Below, one piece after another: positions 34,226-46,297 of a DNA stretch of 64,000 nucleotides; the first letter of the stretch is position 1; every line of letters begins with the position of its first letter. Where the stretch lies: NCBI RefSeq assembly GCF_004331265.1, contig NZ_SJOO01000002.1:662202-726201 (forward strand), given 5' to 3'. The notes under the pieces were generated by a model that was not told the DNA's origin, made no database searches, and worked only from the letters and a program-made list of their open reading frames with translations. Position numbers and translations under genes: made by a program. This DNA is from Enterobacter wuhouensis. Lineage in GTDB: Bacteria; Pseudomonadota; Gammaproteobacteria; Enterobacterales; Enterobacteriaceae.

Positions 34226-34441
34226 TTAGATAATTCTATTTTGCAGACGCTGCTGCTCGCGTGCCATTTTTTTTCTGCGGGCATCGCAGGGCTCCGGGCA
34301 GTCGCAGACCTTTTCCATCCCAATGGAGGAAATACCGCCGCAGCTGCCCTGAATGCTTTTCCGCTTAACGATCCAGCCTAACGACATGCCGAACACCACC
34401 AGCACAAACGCCACAAAGGTTGCCAGAAACGTCAGCATCAT
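34226..34441 (-). CDS. nqrM: NqrM, Na+-NQR maturation protein
   Basis: A 71-residue protein with one N-terminal membrane helix (about residues 3-22) and the Cys-rich GSCGGISSIGMEKVCDCPEP motif. NqrM is needed to insert the intramembrane iron between NqrD and NqrE; the four Cys suit iron delivery. Its start overlaps the nqrF stop by one base; it is last in the operon, its usual place. Confidence 0.94.
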   Translation of the reverse strand: MMLTFLATFVAFVLVVFGMSLGWIVKRKSIQGSCGGISSIGMEKVCDCPEPCDARRKKMAREQQRLQNRII

Positions 34442-35664
34442 CAGCCTCCAAAATCATCGAGCATGATGTTCTCGTCTTCCACGCCGAGATCTTTAAGCAT
34501 CTTAATCACGGCGGCGTTCATCATCGGCGGTCCACACATATAGAATTCGCAGTCTTCTGGCGCCGGGTGCTGCTTGAGGTAGTTTTCGTACAGCACGTTG
34601 TGGATGAAGCCCGTATAGCCCGTCCAGTTATCTTCCGGCTGCGGATCGGAGAGCGCCACGTGGAAGGTAAAATTCGGATTCTCACGCGCCAGCTGTTCAA
34701 ATTCATCGTCATAGAACATTTCGCGCAGCGAGCGCGCGCCGTACCAGAAGCTGATTTTACGCTTGCTGCCAAGCCTTTTGAGCTGGTCAAAAATGTGCGA
34801 TCGCATCGGGGCCATACCGGCGCCGCCGCCGATAAAGACCATTTCCGCGTCGGTATCTTTGGCAAAGAATTCGCCGAACGGGCCGGAGATCGTCACTTTG
34901 TCGCCAGGCTTGAGGGACCAGATATACGATGACATCACGCCCGGTGGCGCATCCGGCACGTTAGGCGGCGGCGTGGCGATACGCACGTTGAGCATGATAA
35001 TGCCCTTCTCTTCCGGGTAGTTAGCCATTGAGTAAGCGCGCAGCGTTGGCTCTTTCACGTCTGAGACAAAACGGAAAAGATTAAATTTATCCCAGTCCGC
35101 GCGGTATTCATCCGGCACGTCGAAGTCCGCGTAGGCCACGGTATGCTCAGGACACTCAATCTGAATATACCCGCCCGCACGGAACGGAACGCTCTCCCCT
35201 TCAGGAACGCGCAGCTTGAGCTCTTTAATGAAGGTGGCTTTGTTATCGTTAGAGATAACCTCGCACGCCCATTTTTTGACGCCGAAAATCTCTTCCGGCA
35301 GCTCAATCTTCATGTTCTGACGCACCGCAACCTGGCAGGCCAGACGGCATCCCTCTTTTGCCTCGCGCTTCGTGATATGCGCCAGCTCGGTTGGCAGGAT
35401 ATCACCGCCACCCTCTTTTACTTTTACGCGGCACTGTCCGCATGACCCGCCGCCGCCGCAGGCTGAGGAGACAAATATCCCGCTGCCGGAGAGCGTATTA
35501 AGCAGCTTGTCTCCGGCCGGAGCGCGGATCTGATTTTGCGGTTCATCGTTGATATCAATAATGACATCGCCGGAATTCACCAGCTTTGCGCGCGCGGCCA
35601 GGATCAGCCCCGACAGCACCAGTACAATCAGCGTGAACATCACCACGCCAAGAATGATTTCCAT
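34441..35664 (-). CDS. nqrF: Na+-translocating NADH:quinone reductase subunit F
   Basis: A 407-residue subunit where NADH enters. One N-terminal helix, then a ferredoxin-like domain with [17 protein letters not shown] and a later Cys (RLACQV) ligating a 2Fe-2S cluster, then a ferredoxin-reductase module with FAD motif [11 protein letters not shown] and NADH-binding [17 protein letters not shown]. The end, NIMLDDFGG, is standard. Confidence 0.97.
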   Translation of the reverse strand: MEIILGVVMFTLIVLVLSGLILAARAKLVNSGDVIIDINDEPQNQIRAPAGDKLLNTLSGSGIFVSSACGGGGSCGQCRVKVKEGGGDILPTELAHITKREAKEGCRLACQVAVRQNMKIELPEEIFGVKKWACEVISNDNKATFIKELKLRVPEGESVPFRAGGYIQIECPEHTVAYADFDVPDEYRADWDKFNLFRFVSDVKEPTLRAYSMANYPEEKGIIMLNVRIATPPPNVPDAPPGVMSSYIWSLKPGDKVTISGPFGEFFAKDTDAEMVFIGGGAGMAPMRSHIFDQLKRLGSKRKISFWYGARSLREMFYDDEFEQLARENPNFTFHVALSDPQPEDNWTGYTGFIHNVLYENYLKQHPAPEDCEFYMCGPPMMNAAVIKMLKDLGVEDENIMLDDFGG

Positions 35665-35674
35665 TAGTTAGCCC

Positions 35675-36271
35675 TTATAGCTGCACACCGGAGAAGGACA
35701 TAAAACCTAATGCCATCAGCCCGGTGGTGATAAAGGTGATCCCTAAGCCGCGCAGACCCGCAGGCACGTTGGCGTATTTAATTTTTTCGCGTATCCCCGC
35801 CATGGTGACAATCGCCAGCATCCAGCCGATGCCGGAGCCAAAGCCATAGACGACGGATTCACTGAAGTTGTAATCGCGTTGAACCATAAACGAGACGCCG
35901 CCAAAGATGGCGCAGTTCACCGCGATCAGCGGCAGGAAGATCCCCAGCGCGTTGTAGAGCGACGGGAAATACTTGTCGAGGATCATCTCAAGTATCTGCA
36001 CCAGGGCGGCAATCACACCAATAAAGGTGATGAAGTTCAGGAAGCTGAGATCAACGCCCTCCACCAGCGCGCCGTCCCGCAGAACGTAATTGAACACCAT
36101 GTTATTGATAGGCACGGAAAGCCCGAGCACGACCGTCACCGCCACGCCCAGACCAAATGCCGTCGACACCTTTTTGGATACCGCGAGGAAGGTACACATG
36201 CCCAGGAAGAACGCGAGCGCCATGTTTTCAACAAACACCGCGCGCACAAATAAACTCAGGTAATGAGCCAT
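35675..36271 (-). CDS. nqrE: Na+-NQR subunit E
   Basis: A 198-residue membrane subunit with six helices, paired with NqrD in inverted topology around the intramembrane iron centre. [16 protein letters not shown] and [20 protein letters not shown] are characteristic; the Cys in GMCTF and NCAIFGG are the expected iron ligands. Confidence 0.97.
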   Translation of the reverse strand: MAHYLSLFVRAVFVENMALAFFLGMCTFLAVSKKVSTAFGLGVAVTVVLGLSVPINNMVFNYVLRDGALVEGVDLSFLNFITFIGVIAALVQILEMILDKYFPSLYNALGIFLPLIAVNCAIFGGVSFMVQRDYNFSESVVYGFGSGIGWMLAIVTMAGIREKIKYANVPAGLRGLGITFITTGLMALGFMSFSGVQL

Positions 36272-36277
36272 TGTCGG

Positions 36278-36916
36278 TTACTCCTTTTCCTGCTGCTCAG
36301 GCTTCAACGTACGAATCAGCCAGATCAGCAAACCGATAATGAAAAATGCGCTTGGCGCCAGCAGGAACAGACCGTTTGGCAAATACCAACCGCCATTCTG
36401 CACCGTATCCAGCACCGGGATGCCAAACAGCTTGCCGCTGCCAATCAGCTCGCGCAGGAAGCCTACCGTCAGCAGGATCACGCCGTAACCGAGGCCGTTG
36501 CCGATACCGTCCATAAAGCTCGCCAGCGGCGGCATCTTCATGGCATAGGCTTCTGCCCGCCCCATCACAATACAGTTGGTGATGATCAGGCCAACAAACA
36601 CCGAGAGCTGTTTTGAGGTTTCGTAGGCAAACGCGCGCAGCAGCTGATCCACCACGATCACCAGCGAGGCGATGATCGCCATCTGCACGATGATCCTCAC
36701 GCTGTTCGGGATGTGGTGGCGGATCATGGAGATAAACATGCTGGAAAACGCTGTAACCAGCGTTACCGCCAGCGTCATCACGACCGCCGTTTCCAGCTTG
36801 GTTGTTACCGCCAGCGCCGAGCACACGCCCAGCACCTGCAGAGTTATCGGGTTATTGGCTAACAGTGGGCCAATGAGCACCTTTTTGACTTCTTTCAGTT
36901 CACCCGCATCAGCCAT
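36278..36916 (-). CDS. nqrD: Na+-NQR subunit D
   Basis: A 212-residue membrane subunit with the family blocks [40 protein letters not shown] and [18 protein letters not shown]; Cys in GVCSAL and TNCIVM face those of NqrE. It overlaps the nqrC stop by eight bases. Confidence 0.97.
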   Translation of the reverse strand: MADAGELKEVKKVLIGPLLANNPITLQVLGVCSALAVTTKLETAVVMTLAVTLVTAFSSMFISMIRHHIPNSVRIIVQMAIIASLVIVVDQLLRAFAYETSKQLSVFVGLIITNCIVMGRAEAYAMKMPPLASFMDGIGNGLGYGVILLTVGFLRELIGSGKLFGIPVLDTVQNGGWYLPNGLFLLAPSAFFIIGLLIWLIRTLKPEQQEKE

Positions 36917-37703
36917 TGTTTAGCGCTCTTTCACGTACGTTTTTCAGGAAAGGACCAAAGCCCAACTCGCCCATCCAGAAGTCAAAACTGTGCTGCACCC
37001 CGTTAGAGGTGAGCGTTGCCCCTGAAAGTCCGTCTACGGCGTAGTCGTCGCCCGGACGCGCGGCCCCTTTCATCACCCTCAACGCGGGCTGGCCGTTGTC
37101 GTCGAGCACCTTCTTGCCGACAAACTGCGCACGCCAGTTAGGGTTTTCCACTTCGCCACCCAGTCCCGGGGTTTCACCCTGGTCATAATACGTAATGCCT
37201 TTGACCGTACGGCCATCGGTATCCAGCGCCACGAAGGCGTACATCATCGACCATAGCCCGTTGCCGTAGATGGGCAAAACCACCTCCTGCACGCGCTTCT
37301 GTTCGTCGCGGACCAGGTAGATCTCCGCGAAATTGCTGCGGCGCTTAATCCCCGCAGGATCCTGTGATGCATCCAGCACGGTGCTCATCTGCGGATCTTT
37401 TAGCGCCTGCGCCTGGTTATATTTCGCAGGGTCTTTGTCCAGCAGTTCACCGGTTTTTAAATCCACCAGCCGTGCGGAGATGCGTTCGGCAAACACGTCT
37501 GCAACGTCATCCTTCGTCATGCCTTCCTGCATCAGCCCGGCGACGGCGAGGATATTGCGCTGTTTATCCAGCGCGCGCTGTTCCTGCTGCAGCGGCTTTA
37601 ACCCCACGGCAGAGCCCGCCACCACGATAGAACAGACCAGGCAAAGCACCAGCACCACCAGCAGCGTTTTGCCGATGCTGTCGTTCGATTTAATTTCAGC
37701 CAC
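36909..37703 (-). CDS. nqrC: Na+-NQR subunit C
   Basis: A 264-residue subunit with one N-terminal helix and a periplasmic domain carrying covalent FMN on the Thr of [12 protein letters not shown] (about residue 230). I chose the GTG start at 37703 ([17 protein letters not shown]), which overlaps the nqrB stop by eight bases and fits the family; the frame to 37772 lies in nqrB. Confidence 0.95.
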   Translation of the reverse strand: MAEIKSNDSIGKTLLVVLVLCLVCSIVVAGSAVGLKPLQQEQRALDKQRNILAVAGLMQEGMTKDDVADVFAERISARLVDLKTGELLDKDPAKYNQAQALKDPQMSTVLDASQDPAGIKRRSNFAEIYLVRDEQKRVQEVVLPIYGNGLWSMMYAFVALDTDGRTVKGITYYDQGETPGLGGEVENPNWRAQFVGKKVLDDNGQPALRVMKGAARPGDDYAVDGLSGATLTSNGVQHSFDFWMGELGFGPFLKNVRERALNNG

Positions 37704-38931
37704 GCGCCTTCCTCCGCTTAATGTTGGCACGCACGACCAGATAGTCGAACAGCGGCGCAAACAGGTTGGCAAATAAAATGGCCAACATCATCCCTTCCGG
37801 ATACGCCGGGTTGACCACGCGGATCAGGACGCACATCACGCCAATGAGCACCCCGTAGCTCCATTTACCTTTATCGGTAAACGAGGCTGAGACCGGGTCA
37901 GTCGCCATAAACATCATGCCGAAGGCAAAGCCGCCGAGAACCAGATGCCAGTACCAGGGCATGGAGAACATCGGGTTGGTATCTGAACCTATGAGGTTGA
38001 ACAGCGTGGCGGTGAGCACCATGCCCACCATAACGCCCGCCACGATGCGCCAGGAGGCCACGCGCCCAAACAGAATGATCGCGCCGCCAATCAAGATCAT
38101 CAGCGTAGAAACTTCCCCGATGGAGCCAGGGATGTTGCCGATAAAGGCGTCAAACCAGGTAACGGGCTGGCCCGTCGCGTTGTTCACCAGCGTTTCGCCG
38201 CCGTGGGCCGCCCACTGCGAAAGCGGCGTTGCGCCTGAGAAGCCGTCCGCTGCCGTCCACACCAGGTCACCGGAGATCTGCGCCGGATACGCAAAGAACA
38301 GGAAGGCACGCCCCGCCAGCGCCGGGTTGAGGAAGTTACGCCCGGTGCCGCCGAAGATCTCTTTAGCAATCACCACGCCAAAGCTGATCCCCATCGCCGC
38401 CTGCCAGAGCGGCAGCGTCGGTGGGACAATCAGCGCAAACAGAATCGAGGTGACAAAAAAGCCTTCGTTGATCTCATGCTTGCGAATGATGGCGAACAGC
38501 ACTTCCCAGAAGCCGCCCACGATAAAGACGGTGATGTAGATCGGAAGGAAGAAGACCGCACCCAGCGTCATCATGCTTATCCAGCCCGCATCGGCGCTAA
38601 AGCTTACGCCCAGGGACTGCGCCAGACGATAGTGCCAGTCAGACTGAATCACCTGCGCCAGCTGCTGCGCATCGTACATATGGTGCAGCGCCGGAATGGT
38701 CTGCAGGCCGACGTTGTACATGCCCCAGAACATGGCCGGGAAGACCGCAAACCAGACCAGAATCATCATTCGCTTCAGGTCGATGGCGTCGCGAACGTGT
38801 GCCGCCCCTTTCGTCACCAGCCCCGGCGTGTAGAAGATCGTCGTTGTCGCTTCGTAGAGCGGGTAATACTTCTTCAGTTTGCCTTCGGTAAAGTGCGGCT
38901 CAATTTTTTCAAAGAGGTGTTTTAAGCCCAT
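37696..38931 (-). CDS. nqrB: Na+-NQR subunit B
   Basis: A 411-residue membrane subunit, the likely sodium channel. Covalent FMN attaches to the Thr of [12 protein letters not shown] (about residue 233). A riboflavin and the quinone site are also in this subunit in known structures. About ten helices; blocks [20 protein letters not shown] and [15 protein letters not shown] are typical. Three bases separate it from nqrA. Confidence 0.97.
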   Translation of the reverse strand: MGLKHLFEKIEPHFTEGKLKKYYPLYEATTTIFYTPGLVTKGAAHVRDAIDLKRMMILVWFAVFPAMFWGMYNVGLQTIPALHHMYDAQQLAQVIQSDWHYRLAQSLGVSFSADAGWISMMTLGAVFFLPIYITVFIVGGFWEVLFAIIRKHEINEGFFVTSILFALIVPPTLPLWQAAMGISFGVVIAKEIFGGTGRNFLNPALAGRAFLFFAYPAQISGDLVWTAADGFSGATPLSQWAAHGGETLVNNATGQPVTWFDAFIGNIPGSIGEVSTLMILIGGAIILFGRVASWRIVAGVMVGMVLTATLFNLIGSDTNPMFSMPWYWHLVLGGFAFGMMFMATDPVSASFTDKGKWSYGVLIGVMCVLIRVVNPAYPEGMMLAILFANLFAPLFDYLVVRANIKRRKARG

Positions 38932-38934
38932 CAG

Positions 38935-40278
38935 TTATCCTTCCTGCTCAATGCGGGTTAACACCTCGCGCAATACCGGTCCGTATTCGTATTTCCCCGG
39001 ACAGACATAGGTACAGAGCGCCAAATCTTCTTCGTCCAGCTCAAGGCAGCCCAGCGCCTGCGCGCCGTCGGTATCTCCTGCCAGCAGATCGCGCAGCAGG
39101 ACGGTCGGCAGAATATCCAGCGGCATCACGCGCTCGTAGTTGCCAATGGGAACCATGGCGCGCTCACCGCCGTGGGTGCTGGTGGAAAAGTTAAAGAGCT
39201 TATGGCGCAGGAAGTGCCCCAGCGTGGTGCGGGTCACGGAGTATTTTTCAGCACCGGGCAAAACCCAGCCGAACAGCTCTTTCTCGCGTCCTTCCTGAAC
39301 GACGCTGACCTGAAGATGGAAGCGCCCCAGGTAAGCCTGCGGGCCAACAGCCTGGCGTCCACCAAGCACCGAGCCGGAAATCAGGCGGTTTTCACCTTCT
39401 TTTGTTTCACCGACCAGGAGTTCATTGATGTCCGCCCCCAGCAGCGTACGCACCAGACGCGGGTTTGCAGCCTGCGGTCCGCCAATGGCAACGACGCGCT
39501 CGGTGCACAATTCGCCGGTCGTAAAAAGCTTTCCGATGGCAATCACGTCCTGGTAATTAAGATGCCAGACCTGTTTCGTCAGGCTCACCGGTTCAAGGAA
39601 ATGAATGTGGGTGCCAGCCAGCCCCGCCGGATGCGGGCCGGCGAAGGCGTTAAAGGTAACTTGCCCCTGAGGATGGCCGCCGAGCTTGCCGCCGCTCGCC
39701 TGGCAGACGTGTATTTTCCCTGCCGTCAGGCGCGTTAGCACCGTTAGCCCGGCATCAAAAGCCGCGCGCTGCGCCAGAATGACAGGCTCAGGATCGACAC
39801 AGAGCGGATTCGTGTCGATAGCCGTAACGAAGATGGCGGCAGGTAACTCGCCGGGAACGGGGGTCTTGCTAAAGGGACGCGTGCGAAATGCCGTCCACAA
39901 GCCGGAGTCCAGCAACTGTGCCTGCACGGTATCCCGGCTGAGCGTCGCGATATCCGCCACATCGAAACTGGCAAACTCGCGCTGCTCATCGCCTTCAATG
40001 CGGATAACAACCGATTGAAGAACGCGGCGTTCACCACGGTTGATTGCCGCTACGGTGCCGCAGGCAGGTGCGGTAAACATGACGCCGGGATTTTTTTTAT
40101 CCTCGAAGAGCGCCTGTCCTTTAACGACGCGATCGCCCTCCTGTACCAGCATTGAAGGGCGCATTCCCACGTAATCGCTACCTAAAAGAGCAACATGGCA
40201 AATGCTTGCGCCCGTCGAAACGTGCTGTTCAGGCACGCCAGCGATCGGCAGGTCTAGTCCTTTTCTGATTTTAAACAT
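38935..40278 (-). CDS. nqrA: Na+-NQR subunit A
   Basis: A 447-residue peripheral cytoplasmic subunit, first in the operon. It starts [20 protein letters not shown]; the biotin-lipoyl-like N-terminal region, [18 protein letters not shown], and [20 protein letters not shown] are family features. The operon couples NADH oxidation to sodium export; enteric relatives such as Klebsiella also carry it while E. coli lacks it. The 299-base gap to dpaA holds the divergent promoters and no gene. Confidence 0.97.
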   Translation of the reverse strand: MFKIRKGLDLPIAGVPEQHVSTGASICHVALLGSDYVGMRPSMLVQEGDRVVKGQALFEDKKNPGVMFTAPACGTVAAINRGERRVLQSVVIRIEGDEQREFASFDVADIATLSRDTVQAQLLDSGLWTAFRTRPFSKTPVPGELPAAIFVTAIDTNPLCVDPEPVILAQRAAFDAGLTVLTRLTAGKIHVCQASGGKLGGHPQGQVTFNAFAGPHPAGLAGTHIHFLEPVSLTKQVWHLNYQDVIAIGKLFTTGELCTERVVAIGGPQAANPRLVRTLLGADINELLVGETKEGENRLISGSVLGGRQAVGPQAYLGRFHLQVSVVQEGREKELFGWVLPGAEKYSVTRTTLGHFLRHKLFNFSTSTHGGERAMVPIGNYERVMPLDILPTVLLRDLLAGDTDGAQALGCLELDEEDLALCTYVCPGKYEYGPVLREVLTRIEQEG

Positions 40279-40577
40279 GTGGTTAGCAAGTTTCCATGAA
40301 CAACAATCCAGAGGAGGTGAAGTTTACCATTTCACTCTCTTTCCGGGCAGGGAAACCGCCGTTGCAGACACCGAAATGCGAGCCATTACGCAAAGTTCCT
40401 GGAGTCAAGGCAATTTGGATCGGTTATAAAGTAAAACTAATGTGTAAACCCAAAGGTTGGCTCTTGCGAAAATCTTTATCGGTGCTAATGTGAGCGCTCC
40501 TGTCCAGATTTATCTGATTTCGGGTCTCTTTTGCCGTCCTGGCAAGTTGGTCATAGTTTTATCAAGGAACTCGTAGT

Positions 40578-41318
40578 ATGCGTAAAATCGCATTGTTCAT
40601 TGCGATGCTTCTGATTCCGTGTGTGTCGTTTGCCGGGCTGCTCAGCAGCAACAGCTCCACCACGCCGATCAGCAAAGAATATAAGCAACAGTTAATGGGA
40701 TCGCCGGTTTATATTCAAATCTTCAAGGAAGAGCGCACACTCGACCTGTTTGTGAAAATGGGTGAGACATATCAGCTGCTCGACAGCTATAAAATATGTA
40801 ACTACTCCGGCGGGCTGGGGCCAAAACAGCGCCAGGGCGACTTCAAAAGCCCGGAAGGGTTTTACAACGTTCAGCGTAGCCAGTTAAAACCTGACAGCCG
40901 CTTCTATAAAGCGATTAACATCGGCTTTCCGAATGCCTTTGACCGCGCCCATGGCTATGAAGGTAAATACCTGATGATCCACGGTGCCTGCGTGTCTGTC
41001 GGCTGTTACGCGATGACGGACTCGGGTATTGATGAGATCTTCCAGTTTGTGACCGGCGCGCTGGTATTCGGCCAGCCTAACGTACAGGTCAGCATCTATC
41101 CGTTCCGCATGACCGATGCCAACATGGCGCGTCACAAGTACTCGTACTACGCGGATTTCTGGAAACAGCTGAAGCCGGGCTATGACTACTTTGAGCAGAC
41201 CCACAAGCCGCCAGTCGTCTCTATCGTCGATGGTCGTTACGTGGTCAGCAAGCCGCTGAGCCACGAAGTCGTCCACCCGCAGCTGGCGTCAAATTACACG
41301 GTCCCCGAGACAAAATAA
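40578..41318 (+). CDS. dpaA: DpaA (YafK/LdtF), peptidoglycan meso-DAP protein amidase
   Basis: A 246-residue periplasmic protein with a signal peptide (to VSFA, residue 19) and a YkuD catalytic domain: [20 protein letters not shown] contains the His-x-Cys/Ser-x-Gly-Cys signature with the nucleophilic Cys of GCY. E. coli DpaA (formerly LdtF) releases Braun lipoprotein from peptidoglycan, opposing the L,D-transpeptidases that attach it. The last 30 bases overlap the convergent yafJ gene. Confidence 0.93.
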   Translation: MRKIALFIAMLLIPCVSFAGLLSSNSSTTPISKEYKQQLMGSPVYIQIFKEERTLDLFVKMGETYQLLDSYKICNYSGGLGPKQRQGDFKSPEGFYNVQRSQLKPDSRFYKAINIGFPNAFDRAHGYEGKYLMIHGACVSVGCYAMTDSGIDEIFQFVTGALVFGQPNVQVSIYPFRMTDANMARHKYSYYADFWKQLKPGYDYFEQTHKPPVVSIVDGRYVVSKPLSHEVVHPQLASNYTVPETK

Positions 41319-42056
41319 CACCCACTCGCCTGGCATAATCTTTTGCCAGGTTTCGTTGCCCGTCAGCGGCTGCGTTGCAATGACTGTGACCACATCGTTC
41401 GGTGTGGTCTCTTTCTGAAAGTCTATTTCCACATCCTGATCCAGCAGCGTCGCAACGCCAAACGGCGCACGCCGGGTGATCCAGAACAGATTCGTCGAAC
41501 AGAACGCCATCACATAGCGGCCGTCCGAGAGCAGCATGTTAAACACGCCTTTTTCACGCAGTTCAGATGCCAGCGTCGCGATGTATTTGAATACGGCGGC
41601 CATGTTGCCCGGCGTGCGGGGATAGCGCTCCGTCAGCTTGTGCAGCAGCCAGCAGAAGGCTTTTTCGCTGTCCGTTTCGCCGACCGGGCGGAAGTTTCCC
41701 GTTTCCAGTGACTTATAGCCCGTAAGCTGCCCGTTGTGCGCGTAGGTCCAGTTACGGCCCCACAGTTCACGGGTAAACGGATGGGTATTCTCCAGCGCCA
41801 CTTCGCCACGGTTTGCCTGGCGGATGTGGGCGATCACCGAGCGGGACTTGATGGGGTAGTCCTGCACCAGTTTGGCAATCGGTGAGTTAAAGCTGGGCTG
41901 TGGATCTTTGAACGTGCGACACCCTTTGCCTTCGTAGAAGGTGATGCCCCAGCCGTCTTTATGCGGCCCGGTTCCTCCCCCGCGCTGAACCAGCCCGGTG
42001 AAGCTAAAGCAGATATCGGTTGGCACATTGGCGCTCATCCCGAGCAGTTCGCACAT
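41289..42056 (-). CDS. yafJ: class II glutamine amidotransferase YafJ
   Basis: A 255-residue protein. The start [14 protein letters not shown] places the nucleophilic Cys at position 2, which rules out the longer frame to 42071. Other amidotransferase marks are [18 protein letters not shown] and [10 protein letters not shown]. The partner or acceptor of the released ammonia is unknown. It is convergent with dpaA and overlaps its 3' end by 30 bases. Confidence 0.93.
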   Translation of the reverse strand: MCELLGMSANVPTDICFSFTGLVQRGGGTGPHKDGWGITFYEGKGCRTFKDPQPSFNSPIAKLVQDYPIKSRSVIAHIRQANRGEVALENTHPFTRELWGRNWTYAHNGQLTGYKSLETGNFRPVGETDSEKAFCWLLHKLTERYPRTPGNMAAVFKYIATLASELREKGVFNMLLSDGRYVMAFCSTNLFWITRRAPFGVATLLDQDVEIDFQKETTPNDVVTVIATQPLTGNETWQKIMPGEWVLFCLGDRVI

Positions 42057-42104
42057 AAAACACCTCCACAACAGCGGGGGGCACCGGTGCCCCCCAGCGA
42101 AGTC

Positions 42105-42683
42105 TTACTTAACCATCTCTTTTTCGATCAGCTGGATCAGGATGTGGATCACTTTGATGTGAATTTCCTGAATACGGTCAGCATAACCGAAGTGCGGAAC
42201 GCGAATTTCGACATCCGCCGTACCGTCCATCTTACCGCCATCTTTACCGGTCAGGGTGATGACTTTCATCCCCTTCTCACGCGCGGCGGCGATCGCCTTG
42301 ATCACGTTGCCGGAGTTACCGGAGGTAGAAATCCCCAGCAGCACGTCACCTTCACGGCCTACCGCCTCAACGTAGCGGGAAAAGATGTGGTCGTAACCGA
42401 AGTCGTTGCCTACGCAGGAGATGTGGCTCACGTCGGAAATCGCAATCGCCGGGTAGCCCGGACGGTTTTCGCGATAGCGTCCGGTTAGCTCTTCGGCGAA
42501 GTGCATCGCATCACAGTGGGAACCGCCGTTACCGCAGGAGAGCACTTTGCCCCCCGCTTTGAAGCTGTCGGCCAGCAGGACCGCCGCGCGCTGAATAGCG
42601 TGAATATTGGCATCATCTTTCAGAAAATTAGCCAGCGTTTCCGCCGCTTCGTTCAGTTCGTTACGAATAAGATCCTGGTACAT
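42105..42683 (-). CDS. gmhA: sedoheptulose 7-phosphate isomerase
   Basis: A 192-residue SIS-domain enzyme making D-glycero-D-manno-heptose 7-phosphate, the first step of heptose synthesis for the LPS inner core. Visible: [53 protein letters not shown], and zinc-site His residues. Divergent from fadE. Confidence 0.97.
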   Translation of the reverse strand: MYQDLIRNELNEAAETLANFLKDDANIHAIQRAAVLLADSFKAGGKVLSCGNGGSHCDAMHFAEELTGRYRENRPGYPAIAISDVSHISCVGNDFGYDHIFSRYVEAVGREGDVLLGISTSGNSGNVIKAIAAAREKGMKVITLTGKDGGKMDGTADVEIRVPHFGYADRIQEIHIKVIHILIQLIEKEMVK

Positions 42684-42883
42684 GAGGATAATCCTTCAGT
42701 ATTGATGAAATAACTCAGTGGAGTGTACCGGATAGCGGGAAAAGCGAGAAGCTAAAGCCATGCGAATCGTCCGGCGTTTTGATTTTTTGTGCCGGCTAAA
42801 ACGCGAACAATGTGAACCAGGTTGTAATTATTTTGTAAACACATTGCTAAAGGAATTCACATCAACTACAACCATATCATCAC

Positions 42884-42900
42884 AAGTGGTCAGACCTCCT
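42884..42900 (+). promoter_or_regulatory. FadR operator of fadE
   Basis: AAGTGGTCAGACCTCCT resembles FadR-binding sites (core TGGTCnGACC) and lies 23 bases before the fadE start, as in E. coli. FadR represses in the absence of long-chain acyl-CoA. Confidence 0.8.
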
Positions 42901-42922
42901 ACAAGCAAGGGAGCTTTTCTTT

Positions 42923-45367
42923 ATGATGATTTTGAGCATTCTCGCAACCGTTATTCTGCTCGGTGTGCTGTTCTATCACCGCGTAAGTTTATTTCTGAGC
43001 AGCCTGATTCTTCTGGCATGGACGGCAGCGCTTGGCGTCGCAGGCCTTTGGAATATCTGGCTTTTAGTCCCTCTTGCCATCATTCTTCTGCCGTTTAACC
43101 TGACCCCGATGCGCAAGGCAATGATTTCCGCACCGGTGTTCAGAGGCTTCCGCAAGGTGATGCCGCCGATGTCGCGCACCGAGAAAGAAGCGATTGATGC
43201 AGGCACCACCTGGTGGGAAGGCGACCTGTTCCAGGGCAACCCGGACTGGAAAAAGCTGCACAATTATCCGCAGCCGCGTCTGACCGCTGAAGAACAGGCC
43301 TTTATTGACGGTCCGGTGGAAGAAGCGTGCCGCATGGCGAACGACTTCGCCATCACGCACGAAATGGCCGATCTGCCGCCAGAGCTGTGGGCTTACCTGA
43401 AAGAGCATCGCTTCTTCGCGATGATCATCAAGAAAGAGTACGGCGGCCTCGAATTCTCCGCTTACGCTCAGGCTCGCGTGCTGCAAAAGCTGGCGGGCGT
43501 CTCCGGGATCCTGGCGATTACCGTTGGCGTGCCTAACTCCTTAGGCCCGGGCGAACTGCTGCAGCACTACGGTACTGAAGAGCAGAAAGATCACTACCTG
43601 CCGCGTCTGGCACGCGGTCAGGAAATCCCTTGCTTCGCGCTGACCAGCCCGGAAGCAGGCTCCGATGCAGGCGCGATCCCGGATACCGGCGTGGTCTGCA
43701 TGGGCGAATGGCAGGGCGAACAGGTGCTGGGCATGCGCCTGACCTGGAACAAGCGTTATATCACCCTGGCGCCTATCGCCACCGTGCTGGGTCTGGCCTT
43801 TAAGCTCTCTGACCCGGAAAAACTGCTGGGCGGTGAAGAAGATCTGGGCATTACCTGTGCGCTGATCCCAACCTCTACCCCAGGCGTCGAAATTGGTCGT
43901 CGTCACTTCCCGCTGAACGTGCCGTTCCAGAACGGTCCGACCCGCGGTCAGGACATCTTTGTGCCGATTGACTACATCATCGGCGGTCCGAAAATGGCCG
44001 GTCAGGGCTGGCGTATGCTGGTGGAATGTCTGTCGGTGGGCCGCGGCATTACCCTGCCGTCGAACTCAACCGGCGGTCTGAAGTCGGTCGCGATGGGGAT
44101 TGGCGCGTACGCCCATATCCGCCGTCAGTTCAAAATATCCATCGGCAAGATGGAAGGTATCGAAGAACCGCTGGCGCGTATCGCGGGCAACGCCTACGTG
44201 ATGGACGCCGCTGCGTCGCTGATTACCTACGGCATCATGCTGGGCGAAAAACCGGCCGTGCTGTCGGCGATTGTGAAGTACCACTGTACCCACCGCGCGC
44301 AGCAGTCGATCATTGACGCGATGGATATCGCAGGCGGCAAAGGCATTATGCTCGGCGAAGGCAACTTCCTGGCGCGCGGCTATCAGGGCGCACCGATTGC
44401 CATCACCGTGGAAGGGGCAAACATCCTGACCCGCAGCATGATGATCTTCGGTCAGGGCGCGATTCGCTGCCATCCGTACGTGCTGGAAGAGATGGCTGCC
44501 GCGCAGAACAACGACGTGGATGCCTTCGACAAGCTACTGTTCAAACATATCGGTCACGTGGGCAGCAACAAGGTTCGCAGCTTCTGGCTGGGCCTGACGC
44601 GCGGTCTTACCAGCGCGACGCCGACCGGCGATGCGACCAAACGTTACTACCAGCATCTGAACCGACTGAGCGCCAACCTGGCCCTGCTGTCTGACGTTTC
44701 CATGGCGGTGCTGGGCGGCAGCCTGAAGCGTCGCGAGCGTATCTCTGCCCGTCTGGGCGACGTGCTGAGCCAGATCTTCCTGGCCTCGGCGGTCCTGAAG
44801 CGCTACGACGACGAAGGTCGACAGGAAGCGGATCTGCCGCTGGTGCACTGGGGCGTGCAGGATGCGATGTATCAGGCGGAGCAGGCGATTGACGACCTGC
44901 TGGCGAACTTCCCGAACCGCTTCGTGGCGGGCGCTCTGCGCGCGGTGATCTTCCCGACCGGTCGTCACCATCTGGCACCGTCTGACAAGCTGGATCATAA
45001 AGTGGCGAAGATCCTGCAGGTACCGAGCGCAACCCGCTCCCGTATCGGCCGCGGTCAGTATCTTGAGCCAACGCCGCACAACCCGGTGGGCCTGCTGGAA
45101 GAGGCGCTTCTGGACGTGATGGCTGCCGATCCGATTCACCAGAAAATCTGCAAGCAGCTGGGTAAAAACCTGCCGTTTACCCGTCTGGACGAACTGGCAA
45201 AACAGGCGCTGGCCGGTGGTATTATCAATAAAGATGAAGCCGCTCTGCTGGTGAAAGCCGAAGAAAGTCGTCTGCGCAGCATTAACGTGGATGATTTCGA
45301 ACCGGAAGAGCTGGCGACGCAGCCGGTAAAGCTGCCGGAGAAGCACCGCAAACCTGAAGCGGCGTAA
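42923..45367 (+). CDS. fadE: acyl-CoA dehydrogenase FadE
   Basis: An 814-residue flavoenzyme catalysing the first oxidation of fatty-acyl-CoA in beta-oxidation. Two N-terminal membrane helices (about residues 1-45) precede the acyl-CoA dehydrogenase domain, with [38 protein letters not shown] and [20 protein letters not shown]. The long C-terminal part (from about 560) is the FadE-specific domain. Normal length and intact. Confidence 0.97.
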   Translation: MMILSILATVILLGVLFYHRVSLFLSSLILLAWTAALGVAGLWNIWLLVPLAIILLPFNLTPMRKAMISAPVFRGFRKVMPPMSRTEKEAIDAGTTWWEGDLFQGNPDWKKLHNYPQPRLTAEEQAFIDGPVEEACRMANDFAITHEMADLPPELWAYLKEHRFFAMIIKKEYGGLEFSAYAQARVLQKLAGVSGILAITVGVPNSLGPGELLQHYGTEEQKDHYLPRLARGQEIPCFALTSPEAGSDAGAIPDTGVVCMGEWQGEQVLGMRLTWNKRYITLAPIATVLGLAFKLSDPEKLLGGEEDLGITCALIPTSTPGVEIGRRHFPLNVPFQNGPTRGQDIFVPIDYIIGGPKMAGQGWRMLVECLSVGRGITLPSNSTGGLKSVAMGIGAYAHIRRQFKISIGKMEGIEEPLARIAGNAYVMDAAASLITYGIMLGEKPAVLSAIVKYHCTHRAQQSIIDAMDIAGGKGIMLGEGNFLARGYQGAPIAITVEGANILTRSMMIFGQGAIRCHPYVLEEMAAAQNNDVDAFDKLLFKHIGHVGSNKVRSFWLGLTRGLTSATPTGDATKRYYQHLNRLSANLALLSDVSMAVLGGSLKRRERISARLGDVLSQIFLASAVLKRYDDEGRQEADLPLVHWGVQDAMYQAEQAIDDLLANFPNRFVAGALRAVIFPTGRHHLAPSDKLDHKVAKILQVPSATRSRIGRGQYLEPTPHNPVGLLEEALLDVMAADPIHQKICKQLGKNLPFTRLDELAKQALAGGIINKDEAALLVKAEESRLRSINVDDFEPEELATQPVKLPEKHRKPEAA

Positions 45368-45383
45368 CGCGTTTCGCTCTGAT

Positions 45384-45409
45384 AAACCCCGCCCAGCGCG
45401 GGGTTTTTT
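45384..45409 (+). terminator. fadE terminator
   Basis: CCCCGC-ccagc-GCGGGG followed by TTTTTTATT, about 20 bases after the fadE stop. Confidence 0.9.
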
Positions 45410-45475
45410 ATTGCCACATTTTCCCGTAATGACGTGCTACAGTGTCAAAAAGCGGTCGTTTGAGGAGCCTGTATC

Positions 45476-46246
45476 GTGCCTGGTTTGAAGATTTCGATTT
45501 TGCAGCAACCTTTAGTGTGGATGGATGGCCCTGCCAACCTGCGCCACTTCGATCGTCAACTGGAAGAGATTACCGGGCGCGACGTGATTGTCCTGCCGGA
45601 GATGTTCACGACCGGCTTCGCCATGGAAGCGGCTAAACAGTCGATGCCGCAGGAGGAAGTGGTGGCGTGGATGCATGCCAAAGCGCAGGAGACCAACGCG
45701 CTAATTGCCGGGAGCGCCGCCCTGCAAACGGAGCGTGGGCCGGTGAACCGCTTCCTGCTGGTGGAGCCGGAAGGGAAAGTGCATTTTTACGATAAACGCC
45801 ACCTGTTCCGCATGGCGGATGAGCATCATCACTATGAAGCGGGTCACGAGCGCGTGGTGTTTGAGTGGCGCGGCTGGCGCATTTTGCCGCTGGTTTGCTA
45901 CGACCTGCGCTTCCCGGTCTGGTCGCGCAACCGCAACGATTACGACCTGGCGCTGTATGTCGCCAACTGGCCTGCACCGCGCTCCCTGCACTGGCAGGCG
46001 CTGCTGGTGGCGCGCGCGATTGAGAACCAGGCGTACGTGGTGGGCTGTAACCGCGTGGGAACCGACGGCAACGGGCATCACTACCGCGGCGACAGCCGGG
46101 TGGTGAACCCGCAGGGCGAGATTATCGCCACCGCCGAGCCGCACCAGGCGACACGCATTGATGCCGAGCTGTCGTTAACGGCGCTGAAGGAGTACCGGGA
46201 GAAGTTTCCGGCATGGCAGGATGCGGATCCGTTTAGCATTGGGTGA
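45476..46246 (+). CDS. yafV: omega-amidase YafV (2-oxoglutaramate amidase)
   Basis: A 256-residue nitrilase-superfamily protein, GTG start, MPGLKISILQQPLVWMDGPA. The Glu-Lys-Cys triad is visible in VLPEMFTTGF, HFYDKRHLFRM and LVCYDLRFPVWSR. Omega-amidases hydrolyse 2-oxoglutaramate or 2-oxosuccinamate and in bacteria may serve metabolite repair or methionine salvage. A REP-like repeat follows. Confidence 0.92.
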   Translation: MPGLKISILQQPLVWMDGPANLRHFDRQLEEITGRDVIVLPEMFTTGFAMEAAKQSMPQEEVVAWMHAKAQETNALIAGSAALQTERGPVNRFLLVEPEGKVHFYDKRHLFRMADEHHHYEAGHERVVFEWRGWRILPLVCYDLRFPVWSRNRNDYDLALYVANWPAPRSLHWQALLVARAIENQAYVVGCNRVGTDGNGHHYRGDSRVVNPQGEIIATAEPHQATRIDAELSLTALKEYREKFPAWQDADPFSIG

Positions 46247-46253
46247 AATTTTC

Positions 46254-46290
46254 CCCTCACCCCGCCCCTCTCCCAAAGGGAGAGGGAGGA
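46254..46290. repeat. REP-like intergenic palindrome, copy 3
   Basis: CCCTCACCCCGCCCCTCTCC, loop, GGGAGAGGGAGGA, between the convergent yafV and gamma-glutamyltransferase genes. Confidence 0.82.
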
Positions 46291-46297
46291 TAAAACA

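Noticed and set aside
44534..45346. A 270-codon minus-strand frame inside fadE
   Set aside because: Antisense shadow of the fadE 3' half with skewed composition; fadE itself is full length.
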